DNA from: Acidobacteriota bacterium
GTDB taxonomy: Bacteria > Acidobacteriota > Polarisedimenticolia > J045
Length of the DNA: 64,000 bases
Assembly (NCBI GenBank): GCA_030949985.1
Contig: JAUZRX010000026.1
Coordinates: 1-64,000 of the forward strand
Reading direction: 5' to 3'
Within the stretch, counting starts at the first letter, position 1. Every line of letters begins with the position of its first letter. The notes under the pieces were generated by a model. The model searched no databases. It was given only the letters and a program-made list of their open reading frames with translations, and was not told where the DNA came from. The translations under genes and the position numbers were made by a program. This document shows, one piece after another, positions 1-8,866 of the stretch.

Positions 1-3000
1 GCTTCCGATTCACCGGCGGCGATCCGGCCATGGGGCCAGGCCACCCGGGTGACTCGATCGTTGTCATCATAGCTGATCTGCTCTTCGAACCACACATCCC
101 CCACCGCCGGTGCCACCACCTGCGCTCCCGTGCTGCGGCCCGCCGCGTCCCGCAATTCCTGGCTGCCGTCGTGGCTGCGCCAGACGGTGCCGTCGGAGTG
201 TTTCAGCTCCCGCAGACGGGTGGCGCCGGTGTAGGTCGCCTCGATCACCTGCTCGTCGTCTTCCGGGCCGGCGCCGTGGAGGTCGGTGAGGGTCGTCACC
301 CGCTGCAGCGCATCGTAGCCGTAGCGCAGGGTGGGACCCGCGTAGTGGGGAGCGGCCACGCTGGGGTACTGCACGCTCTCCAGCCGGCCCGCGCTGTCGT
401 AGCCGGCCCTGACGGTCCACAGGGCGCCGCCGCCCGCGGCCTCGCCCCAGCCGGAGGTCAACACCCGCGACAGGGTGTCGTAGCTGTAGCTCACCACCGC
501 GTCGGCGCCGGCGGCGTTGTCGTCCCGGGTTTCGAGAATCCGGCCCAGGCCGTCGTAGCGCCAGCGCTGGGTCTGGGTGGCGCCGGCGGTCAAGTTGTAG
601 TGAGCGGGATCGGCGCCATCGAGGCTGGCGGTCAGCGCCGTGCGGCGCCCCGCCTGGTCCCAAGTGCTCGCCAGCTCCACGCACGCTGTGCCGCCGCTGT
701 TGCATGTGCCCGAAGCGCTGGCGTAGATCGTCTTCGCCACCCGGCTCAGGCTGTCGTACCCGGTGCGCTGCTCCCGGCCGTCGGGCATGATCCGCAGGGT
801 CTGGCGGCCCTGGGCGTCGTACTCGTAGCGAGTCTGCTGCTCGGCCGCCGGACCCGAGCCGTCCGGATCGACCCGGATCGCCGTCAGCCGGCCGCCAGCG
901 TCGTAATCGGAGAACACCTCCTGCCAGCCGTCCGTGTGGACGCTCAGCCCGCTGTGCTTGCGCACCTGCACCTTGCGGCCCAGGCCGTCGTAGACCGTCT
1001 CCGTCTTGTAGGCCTCGCCGCTGGCGGCGCTGTTGCCGGGAAGCCACTGGGCGATCACCCGGCTCTGCACGTCGTAGCTGCGGGTCACCGGGCGGGTCGG
1101 CTCGCCGCTGACGGGGTCGGCCAGCAGCACCCTGACCACCCGCCCCAGGGCGTCGTACTCGAAGTCGGTCTCGAAGCTCGAGCCGCCGCCGGGGTCGCTG
1201 CCGTTTTCCTTGACCTTCCGCCGGGTCACCAGGCCCATCACGTTGCGGGTCAGCAGCAGCTCGTTGCCCGCCGCGTCGGTGGCCTTCACCTTGCGGCCCA
1301 GGGCGTCGTACTCCACGGTGGAGACGTTCCAGCCACCGGAGCCGTCGGGCGTGGCCGCCGTCACGGCCCGGTCGAGAGCGTCGTAGCCCGTACGCGTCGC
1401 CAGCCACTGGGGATCGGCCGGCACCACTGCCTGGGCGGCCTGGGCCACCTGCTTTTCGTAGGCCCGGCCACGGGCGTCGTAGACCGCCCGGCTCCAGCCC
1501 AGGAGCTGGTCGATACCGCCGGAGTCGCTCTCCGAGCCGTAGACCTTGCTCTCCACCACCCGGTCTTCCTGGTCGTAGAACAGCTCCGTCTCGCTCAGCC
1601 AGGTGGTGCAGGTGGGAGAGTCGTTGCCCTGGGGTACGGTGGCCTCGAGGCAGACCTTCTTGCGGATCGGACGGTCCAGGCGGTCGTATTCCACCTTCTC
1701 CGTCCGGCCCGCCTTGCCGTCGCTGCCCTGCACCTGGGTCCACTGCGGTTGCCCGGCGCCGGGCTCGCCACTGGGCACGTACCAGGTACGCACGCTCTGG
1801 CTGCCGCTGGAGGTGGGCAGAGAGTCTCCGTCGACCGCCGCCGAGAAGTAGGCCGTGGCCTGGGTCACGCGACTGAGCTTGTCGTACTGCTTGGTATCCA
1901 CCCGCCACTGGCCGTCGGCCAGGCGCACCGAGACCCGGGTGACGTTGCCGAAGGGATCGTAGGCGTAACGGGTCTCGGTGGACGAGCCGTCACCACTCCA
2001 GTCGGCGCCGTCGCCGAGAGCTGTGGCCCAGGCCTGCTCGCTGAGCACCAGCCCTTCCGGGCTGTAGCTGTACTCCACCAGCGACCAGGTGCGGGTCGAG
2101 CCGTCATCGTCGCGCAGGATACGCTTTTCCGTGGTGCGGCCGGCGGCGTCGTAGTGGTACTCCACCTCGCCGCTGACCTCGGTGCCCGTCTCGTCGGTGG
2201 TCTTCTCGGAGAGCAGGCGACCGCGAAAGTCGAAGCTGCGCTGCTGGACCACCTCCTGCTCCGGACTGGCCGCCAGCAGGGTGCGGGTCTCGATCACGTG
2301 GCTCCAGCCGTCGTACTTCATCCGCTCTCGGCCGAGGAGGTTGCCCGCGGCATCCTCGATGCGGCGCTGGGCCAGATTGCCGGTAGCCGTGGCGCTGCCG
2401 GCGGACGGGCCCGGCATGCCGGGCTCGAGGTAGGTCAGGATCTCTCTGCGCACCAGGGTTTCTTCCGCAGCGTCGACCGTGCCATCACCGTCCGCATCTT
2501 CCACCGCGTAGATCCGCGACTCGGTCAGCGCACCCTGGGTGTCGTAGGTGTAGCGGGTCAACGCGCGCTGACGGCGATCGGCCTGCAGCTCGCCGTCGGC
2601 GCCCACCACGGTCATGGCCGCCCGGCCGCGCTCCTCGATGGGAGAAAGCCAGGGCCAGGTGGCCTGATCCTGGCCGGTGCCGCGGAAGGCCAGCGGCGGG
2701 TCCAACCCCCGAGGCTCGATCACCCAGCGGTCGAGGTAGGACTCCAGGTCGTCGTCGACGGTCTGCCGGTCGGGATCGCTCGAGGGTGCCGCCGTCATCC
2801 AGCCGAAGACCGTCTCGGTAGCCTCGGGTTTGAGCTTGCCGTCGAGGAAGAAGTGGCAAGAGGGCTCGTCGTTCGAACCATCGCCGGTCAGATCCTCCTC
2901 GGGAATACCCTCTGCGGTAAGAGAGTACCGTACCTGGCCGGAGATCGGGTCCACGTCGTAGCAGGTGACCTGCCTTTTTTCGCCGTGGTCCGAGCCGAGT

Positions 3001-3236
3001 CCTGGATCGACCCAGAACTTCACCGGGTGCTCGATCGCCAGATTCCACTTGTGCCCGTACTGCCAGTGCTGGGTCTTGCCCGATGGCCAGATAGCCGAGG
3101 CCATGCGGCCCTGGCCGTCGTAGGTGTAGGTCATCTGGGTTCCGTCAGCACGATCGACGCTGAGGAGGTGACCCTGGTCATCGAAGTGGTGGGTGCTCGT
3201 GCGGCCTTCCGAGGTGATGGTGGCCTGATCGATGTA
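1..3236 (-). CDS. Giant RHS/YD-repeat protein, C-terminal segment (third reading-frame segment, runs off left edge)
   Basis: This segment continues the RHS protein of the two following entries. It stays open from about 3236 to base 1 without a stop, so the C-terminus lies outside the window. It is filled with YD-type repeats (YDALGRKV, YDSLSRV, YDAQGRQT, YDGLGR), each about 20 residues apart, as in secreted RHS polymers that form a beta-cage shell. The preceding segment leaves this frame near 3237-3243: adding one G to the GGG there restores a smooth join reading GEPGPYIDQATIT. No RHS-core or toxin tip is visible, so any variable C-terminal domain would lie beyond base 1. Either a sequencing or assembly indel or a real mutation explains the break; the sequence alone cannot separate them. 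Confidence 0.8.
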
Positions 3237-6200
3237 GGGCCAGGCTCACCGGAAGCATCCGTCGCCTGAACGAAGTCGAAAGCTACCGAGCGAGATGGCG
3301 TCTGGACTCCCGATACCGTGTCGCGCAGAATCGGTGCGAGGTAGATTCCCACCTCGCCGCGGTACTGGATCGATAGCAGCTCATCTCCTGCGCCGTTGAA
3401 GACGTGCTCCAGATTGTCCGACATGTAGCCGCCTCGCGGGGTGTCGCCGGCGTCCATTTCCGCCTTCCAGTGGTATTCGTACTTCGCCACGGTCTCGGCC
3501 GTGCCTCCTGTTTCCTTCACGGTGACTTCCGTGAGATAGTCACGGCCCCCGGATTGCTCGTGGTTGTAGGCTACGTGACGAACCGACTCCGATTCGGGAG
3601 TACCGTCCTGATCCTCGTCGATGGGCTGGATCGCCCTGACCTCGGTGACGACGAACCGGCTGCAAGTGCGCTTGGTGACGAACTCGAACCTGCCCAGTTC
3701 CCGGGGATGGCACGCATCCGCCCTGGGGTTGGTTCGGGCACTGTCGTCGCAGCTCCAGAGGATGGCCTTCTGAGGCGCCCAGTCATCGGAACAGCCGTCC
3801 CTCTCATCGATTTCGCCCCACTCGATCTCGATCGCCGTTCCTCCGGGTCGGGCAATGCGGATCGGATAGCCGTAGGGCCCATCTCCTCCGGACCTCGTCA
3901 TGTGCTTGAAGGTCCGCACCTCTCCACCGGGAAGACGCAGCTCCCAGAACGCCTCATAGACAACTCCATCCCCCACCCTGTACTTGAGCAGCTTGCCCAG
4001 CGGCCCTTCCACCGCCTGATTCGCATTCGGTGGCCAGGGGTAGGAGACCTCCGAGCCGTCGGCGCGATGCCAGACGACCGGTGCCCCGTCACAAACCTTG
4101 CGAATCAACCTCTCATCGAGGAGGTCGAAGGACCAGTTACGGCCGAATCCGCCCTGGATGTTGTCTTGATTCCGGTAGGAACGAGAGAGGGTCAGGTCCA
4201 GCCCTCGACCGGGAATCGACAGGTCGGTGACATTCAGCAGGAATTCGCCGTTGGAGAGCGTGACACCCAGCGGATGACGATCGGCATTGCGAACCGGGGG
4301 AATCCTGTGGGCGCTCGCCCCCGAACACATGCCGACACCCCCCCCGCCCTCCAGCGGGCACTCTCTCAGACCCATGCATACCGTGGAACAATCCTCGACG
4401 TAGCTGCTGCGGCACTTCATGACCTTGCGCGGAGGCTGGATCCAGAAGTTCACGCATTCCAGCTCGTGATGCTCGGCGTAGTCCGACAGGCCGCATCGGA
4501 TGTCGATGGCATTCGGAAAACGCTCGGTGGCGCTGGACCATCCCGGCCGAGGCACAGAAACCGCCGAACGAGGCAGTCCCAGAGGGTCGTCGATGAAAGC
4601 GGGATCGGGATCGTGCACAGATACGCGACCGGCGGCGGTCGTCAAGATCTCTCCAGCCCGAGGCGCCGGATAGAGCCTGCCTGCCGAGGGAAGCTCCAGT
4701 CCCGACCCCAGGGTCTGACCACCGAAGATCTCCATCACGCGGCTGCCGTCGATGCCCAGCAGGCCTTCCATCAGCCGCGCCTCGTCACGCAGGCGGTCCC
4801 CACGACCGACCAGCGGTCGGCGCCACTCGCCCCGCCCCGAGCGGTCGGCCAGGAAGAGGGAGGGCAGCTTCCAGCTCGAGGCTGCCCCGGTGTCTGCCGG
4901 GTGCTCGCTCCAGGGACCCATCATGTCCATGAAGAGCCGCACATCCTCCTCTTCCACGCCTTCGCCATCCCAGCGCTGTTCCGAGACGGCGCGCGCCAGA
5001 CCGCCCGGCATCCAGCGGAATCGCCGGCGCAGCACGGCACCTGTAGCGGTCTCCGTCTCCACCCGCGTGATTCTGCCGTCCACGTCGAAGGAGAGGGTCG
5101 CCGTCTCACCGCCGGAACTCGTCTCCACCCGGCGTACGACGAAACCCAGGTCGCCCTCGGAGGGCGTGAAATCCCAGGTATAGGATGTCGAGCGGTCCTC
5201 CTCGAGAAAGGACAGCGGCCGGCCCGAGCGGTCGAGGACATAGTCGTAGTAGTGCCAGATTCCAACCTCGTCGAGCTGGCCCAGGCGAACAATCCTTCCC
5301 GCTGCGTCGTAGCCGAACTCCTCTTCCCCACCATCACCGTAGCGCAGAGCAGTGATGCGACCGAGCAAGTCCCGTTCCACGGCAGTCGTCGTCGCCGGAT
5401 CCTCCAGGTGATCGATGACCTCGATGATGCGGCCGGCGGCGTCTCGCACCACCTCCATGTCCCGCAAGAGCACCGAACTCTCCCACTCCTGCAGGGTCAG
5501 CACCCGGCCCGCGGCATCCCGCGTCATCGTCTCGGAGAGATTCTCGCTGTAGTGCTGGCGGTCGGTGATCCAGCCGCTCCACGGATCCCGCAGGATCCGG
5601 GCCACGTTGCTCCCCCCGCGCTGGCTCAGGTCCACCTCGCCCCAGGGATCGAGCTGAACCGAATACTCCAGCCCGTCGGCATCGGTCCAACCCACCAGCC
5701 GCCCCGAAAGGTCCCAGCTCCAGCTCGCGCTGCGCTGCATGCGGCTGGTGCCATCCAGGTCGCTGTCCTGGCTGACGCTGGTGGGAAGTCCTCGCCCGTC
5801 CCAGGAATAGGTCCAGTGGTCGACTTCGTCGCCCGCGGCATCCTCGCTCCACATGGATTCGAGGTTACCCTCCGCATCCCACACGAAGTGCTCGCTGGAT
5901 CCACCGGGAAGATCCCGGCGGACCATCCGCCCGGCCCCATCTCGCACGATCAGGACTTCCTGTCCGCCGGGCAGAACCTGGCGCCGCAGGCGACCTGCCA
6001 GGTCGTACTCCCACTCCCACTGGCGAGTTTCCGGGTCGGTTCGGGACACCAGCCGGCCCGCCGCGTCGTAGCCCAGGCTCCAGATCTCGCCCAGCTCGTC
6101 CTCGTACTCCGCGACCCGGCCGGCGGCATCGTAGCGCCACTGCCGCACCTGACCCAGGGCATCGACCCGTCGCTCCAGACGGCTCGAGGGGCCGTAGTAG

Positions 6201-7339
6201 AACTCCGTCACGCCGCCGTCCGGCGCGGTGATGCGCGTGACCTCCCCCAGCACGCTGGTCTCGAGGCTCCAGGTCGACCCGAAGGGATCGCTCACCGTGG
6301 CCAGGTGCCCGGCGGCGTCGTAGCCAAGGCTCCAGCTCGACCACTGGTCTTCACCCACCGGCCAGTCGAGGCCCGTCTGGCGCCCGGCCGCATCGTGGCT
6401 CACGCGAATCACCCCGCAGATCGCCGGAGGGCCGGCCGACAGGCAGGGAGGGTGGATCTCGGCGATCTGCCCGGTGGCCGAGTAGACGTACTCGGTGCGC
6501 CGGCCCTCGGCGTCGATGCGGGCGGTGATGTCGCCGGTGACGGGATCCCGCTCGTAGGTGATCACCGCCTCGGCAGTGCCGTCCTCGTCCGGATCGGTGG
6601 CCTCCGATACCAGCCAGCCGCTCTCGTCGTAGCCGAGTTCCGATACGGCTCCGCAGGGGCTGGTCAGGCGGGTCAGCCGTCCTTCGGCATTGCGCTCGAA
6701 AACCCACTCCGGCCGCACGCCGTCCACCAGAGGTCCTGTGTAGCGCAGCAGCCGGTGCTGACCGTCGTGGGTGAAATCGTGCTCGCCGCCCTCCGGGTCG
6801 ACCAGGCGCACCACGTCGCCCGTGGCCGCGTCGCGCTCGATGGCCCACACACCTCCGGCGGGATCGGTCATCGACGTGCTCATGCCGTCGGCGTCGAAGG
6901 CGTAGGTCCATCCGCCGCCTCCCGGCCCGGTGACCACGGTGGCGTCTGCACCGTAGCTGTAGGTCGTCTCCAGATTCCCCTGGCGCACCGAGGTCGCCCG
7001 ATCGTCGGCGTCGGTCAGCACGTGGAAGATCACCGACTGGTCGGGCGCGATCACGTCCACCACGTGGTTTTGCACGTCCCAGCCGAAAGACCAGGACGCT
7101 CCGTCCGCGCCGACGAAGCCGATCAGCTTGCCGGTCGCATCGTAAGACAGGCTCAGCTCGCGACCGGTCGAATCCAGGATTCGCACGATCCGCGGCGCCG
7201 GAGTGTCCGCCGGCGCCGGCTCACCCCACATCGGCCTGAAGAACTTCACCCAGGCGCCGTCGGTGGCCTGGATCTTCTCCAGGTAACCATCCCGATAGCT
7301 CAAGTCCAGGGCGTTGCCCGAGGGGTCCTCCTCCCGCAC
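3131..7339 (-). CDS. Giant RHS/YD-repeat protein, middle segment spanning end of module 1 and start of module 2
   Basis: A 1402-residue open frame of RHS repeats. Its first ~800 residues carry many YDAAGR/YDLAGR repeats. A degenerate RHS-core-like stretch follows (DPDPAFIDDPLGLPR). Then comes a cysteine-rich linker at about 4330-4500 (around ten Cys, including CVNFW and CRSSYVEDC). From about 4300 downwards a canonical DUF6531-type entry reads LSNGEFLLNVTDLSIPGRG followed by SRSYRNQ. That motif usually lies near the N-terminus of an RHS protein, so one polypeptide appears to hold two RHS modules in series. The annotated Met at 7339 is probably not a true start: upstream coding continues in another frame across a run of six C (7357-7362). 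The last ~35 residues before the stop at 3131 are out of frame. Confidence 0.8.
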   Translation of the reverse strand: MREEDPSGNALDLSYRDGYLEKIQATDGAWVKFFRPMWGEPAPADTPAPRIVRILDSTGRELSLSYDATGKLIGFVGADGASWSFGWDVQNHVVDVIAPDQSVIFHVLTDADDRATSVRQGNLETTYSYGADATVVTGPGGGGWTYAFDADGMSTSMTDPAGGVWAIERDAATGDVVRLVDPEGGEHDFTHDGQHRLLRYTGPLVDGVRPEWVFERNAEGRLTRLTSPCGAVSELGYDESGWLVSEATDPDEDGTAEAVITYERDPVTGDITARIDAEGRRTEYVYSATGQIAEIHPPCLSAGPPAICGVIRVSHDAAGRQTGLDWPVGEDQWSSWSLGYDAAGHLATVSDPFGSTWSLETSVLGEVTRITAPDGGVTEFYYGPSSRLERRVDALGQVRQWRYDAAGRVAEYEDELGEIWSLGYDAAGRLVSRTDPETRQWEWEYDLAGRLRRQVLPGGQEVLIVRDGAGRMVRRDLPGGSSEHFVWDAEGNLESMWSEDAAGDEVDHWTYSWDGRGLPTSVSQDSDLDGTSRMQRSASWSWDLSGRLVGWTDADGLEYSVQLDPWGEVDLSQRGGSNVARILRDPWSGWITDRQHYSENLSETMTRDAAGRVLTLQEWESSVLLRDMEVVRDAAGRIIEVIDHLEDPATTTAVERDLLGRITALRYGDGGEEEFGYDAAGRIVRLGQLDEVGIWHYYDYVLDRSGRPLSFLEEDRSTSYTWDFTPSEGDLGFVVRRVETSSGGETATLSFDVDGRITRVETETATGAVLRRRFRWMPGGLARAVSEQRWDGEGVEEEDVRLFMDMMGPWSEHPADTGAASSWKLPSLFLADRSGRGEWRRPLVGRGDRLRDEARLMEGLLGIDGSRVMEIFGGQTLGSGLELPSAGRLYPAPRAGEILTTAAGRVSVHDPDPAFIDDPLGLPRSAVSVPRPGWSSATERFPNAIDIRCGLSDYAEHHELECVNFWIQPPRKVMKCRSSYVEDCSTVCMGLRECPLEGGGGVGMCSGASAHRIPPVRNADRHPLGVTLSNGEFLLNVTDLSIPGRGLDLTLSRSYRNQDNIQGGFGRNWSFDLLDERLIRKVCDGAPVVWHRADGSEVSYPWPPNANQAVEGPLGKLLKYRVGDGVVYEAFWELRLPGGEVRTFKHMTRSGGDGPYGYPIRIARPGGTAIEIEWGEIDERDGCSDDWAPQKAILWSCDDSARTNPRADACHPRELGRFEFVTKRTCSRFVVTEVRAIQPIDEDQDGTPESESVRHVAYNHEQSGGRDYLTEVTVKETGGTAETVAKYEYHWKAEMDAGDTPRGGYMSDNLEHVFNGAGDELLSIQYRGEVGIYLAPILRDTVSGVQTPSRSVAFDFVQATDASGEPGPTSIRPPSPRKAARAPTTSMTRVTSSASIVLTEPR

Positions 7340-7985
7340 CAGCCAGTAGTTGCTCTCCCCCCGGCACCATCGCGTAGAAGCGCACCAGGCCGCTGCTCAT
7401 GGTCACCTGGAGCCCGCCCTGACCGTCCGGCTCCAGCGGGCCAAAGGCGGAAGGGCGGTCGGGGTTGGGAAGGTACGCTCCCGATCCGCCGGGATCCTCC
7501 ACGTAGGGCACCACGCCGCCCTCGTCGGTCAACAGCAGGTAGCCCCCCTGCACGGGGATCAGGGTCGAGGTCGGCCGCAGGATCCAGTTGACCCCCAGGT
7601 CCCGGAAGACCCGCGGCTCAGAGCCGTAAGGCACACCGGGAATCGTCGCTTCGAGCCCTGCGTCGTAGACCCGCCCCACCACCAGCGGCACGCGCGCCGC
7701 CAGTGTCAGGTCGGTGGTCTTGAAACCGAAGCGGCCGCTGGAAGTCTGCACGAAACCGTGACGAAGACCTTCTGTCGCGTCGCGCTCCAGGGGAAGGAAC
7801 GGGAAGGCCACCTCGCCCCGGGACAGCCCCCGTTGCAGGGGCGCGGGCAGAATCGGCAGCCCCGTTCGCACTTCCTGCCGGGGATCAGCCAGGGATTGGG
7901 CAAGGAGGAAGCTTACCCCTCCCCAGAGCAAGTTAGGAATCAAGGCGACAAGAACAAGCAGCACCCCGCGCAGCGACTGGACCAT
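7221..7985 (-). CDS. Giant RHS protein, N-terminal segment with signal peptide
   Basis: Start of the RHS protein. The ATG at 7985 is preferred over the one at 8006 because GGAGGGG lies five bases before it. The N-terminus is a typical Sec signal peptide (basic MVQSLRG, then a hydrophobic run to SFLLAQSLA), so export is expected. Residues ~75-170 resemble a diverged DUF6531 entry domain (GRFGFKTTDLTL, RDLGVNWILR). Real coding leaves this frame at 7357-7362, where removing one C from the six-C run gives VPGESNYWLVREEDPSGN and joins the next segment; residues after that point are spurious. Known secreted RHS proteins encapsulate polymorphic toxins or act in surface interactions; which role applies here cannot be told. 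Confidence 0.75.
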   Translation of the reverse strand: MVQSLRGVLLVLVALIPNLLWGGVSFLLAQSLADPRQEVRTGLPILPAPLQRGLSRGEVAFPFLPLERDATEGLRHGFVQTSSGRFGFKTTDLTLAARVPLVVGRVYDAGLEATIPGVPYGSEPRVFRDLGVNWILRPTSTLIPVQGGYLLLTDEGGVVPYVEDPGGSGAYLPNPDRPSAFGPLEPDGQGGLQVTMSSGLVRFYAMVPGGEQLLAGAGGGPLGQRPGLELSGWLPGEDPGHRRRLGEVLQADVG

Positions 7986-8108
7986 CGCACTCCCCTCCCA
8001 CCGCATCCGACGGCCGACCGTTCGGACCGTTCGGACCTCCCCCTGCGGTCACCTCATCGCCGCGCTGGAGGGGCCGTGCGGCTCGAGAGAGAGTCCTCAA
8101 CAACAACC

Positions 8109-8123
8109 TGACACGCCATGTCA
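8109..8123. promoter_or_regulatory. Inverted repeat upstream of the RHS gene
   Basis: The sequence TGACA-N5-TGTCA forms a 15-bp inverted repeat about 125 bp upstream of the RHS start. On the minus strand it overlaps a TTGACA hexamer that could be a -35 element, although no good -10 follows at 17 bp. It could be an operator. It is a short symmetric site, so chance is possible. Confidence 0.3.
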
Positions 8124-8128
8124 ACGGG

Positions 8129-8152
8129 TACAGGCGGACTTTTGAGCCTGTA
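8129..8152 (-). terminator. Hairpin downstream of the disrupted secreted-protein gene
   Basis: TACAGGC and GCCTGTA form a 7-bp stem around a 10-base loop, about 20 bp after the stop codon of the minus-strand gene ending at 8173. No T-tract follows, so it may be a weak terminator or only a processed 3' end. Confidence 0.3.
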
Positions 8153-8172
8153 ATGTAAGATTAATAAATCAG

Positions 8173-8633
8173 CTACGGACACCCGCCGATGCGCTGCGGC
8201 AGGCAGGCACCGGGGTCGGGACTGCGCTCGGTGCCGTCGCCGGCCTGGCCGTAGGAACCTTCTTCTTCACCGGTGAGGGCGACGACCAGGTAGAAGCGGT
8301 GGGAAGAAGCGGGGGTGATGGTTGCGGAGGTGCTCCCGCCGGTCTGCAGCCGCCGAGAGACAGATGCCGACCTCCCGGATCTCCTGGGAAGGCAGAGGGA
8401 AGGAGTAGGCGGCCTCGGTGGTGGCCACCAGTTGAGGTCGCCCCGCCATCGTCCGAGATATCATCCCGGAGCCCGAAGAAGACCAACGAGCCATAGTCCA
8501 CGGTGGGGTCCACGCCCCGTCCCTGGTCGACGGCCACGGTGCAAGCGAGATCCACGAAGGTGGCCGCCTCCGCGGGCTGTACCGCGAAGGCGGCCACCGG
8601 CAGGCATGACCCCACCAGACCGATTCGAACCAT
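8173..8633 (-). pseudogene. Frame-disrupted small secreted protein
   Basis: Starts at ATG 8633 with GGAGAGGAT ten bases upstream and encodes a signal peptide (VRIGLVGSCLPVAAFAVQPAEA) followed by a plausible mature start (ATFVDLACTVAVDQ). No single frame remains plausible to the end. The C-terminus reads cleanly only in a different frame, ending SHRFYLVVALTGEEEGSYG then GTERSPDPGACLPQ and a stop at 8173. That ending resembles the C-terminal tail of a family of repeated secreted proteins I have in memory from Acidobacteriota-like genomes; this is a recollection, not a search result. At least one frame change, and probably two, lies between about 8330 and 8480. It is adjacent to the frameshifted RHS gene and may be decayed with it. 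Function is unknown. Confidence 0.5.
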
Positions 8634-8866
8634 GGTGCCATCCTCTCCGGCGACTCCAGCGGCGCCGGCAAGCCCCTCGCCCTCGGCCCGCGCCCCGGCC
8701 GGCTCCCACCCGAAATCCTCCTCCACGCTACGGCGGCGGATCGTCCGGAGCGATCGGGGAATACCCGAATTTGGAAGGGGTCATCCGTGCAAAAAAGGTC
8801 GCGTCCGGGTTCGAAACGGCCTAGATTCATTCCCAGGGGCTCCCTTGCCCCTGAGAGGATTCCCCG

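Noticed and set aside
30-3269. Very long plus-strand open frame opposite the RHS repeats (also 3404-7591)
   Set aside because: It is a mirror frame of the GC-rich RHS repeats. The residues show low-complexity Arg/Ala/Gly/Pro composition, no domain and no ribosome site, while the minus strand shows clear YD repeats.
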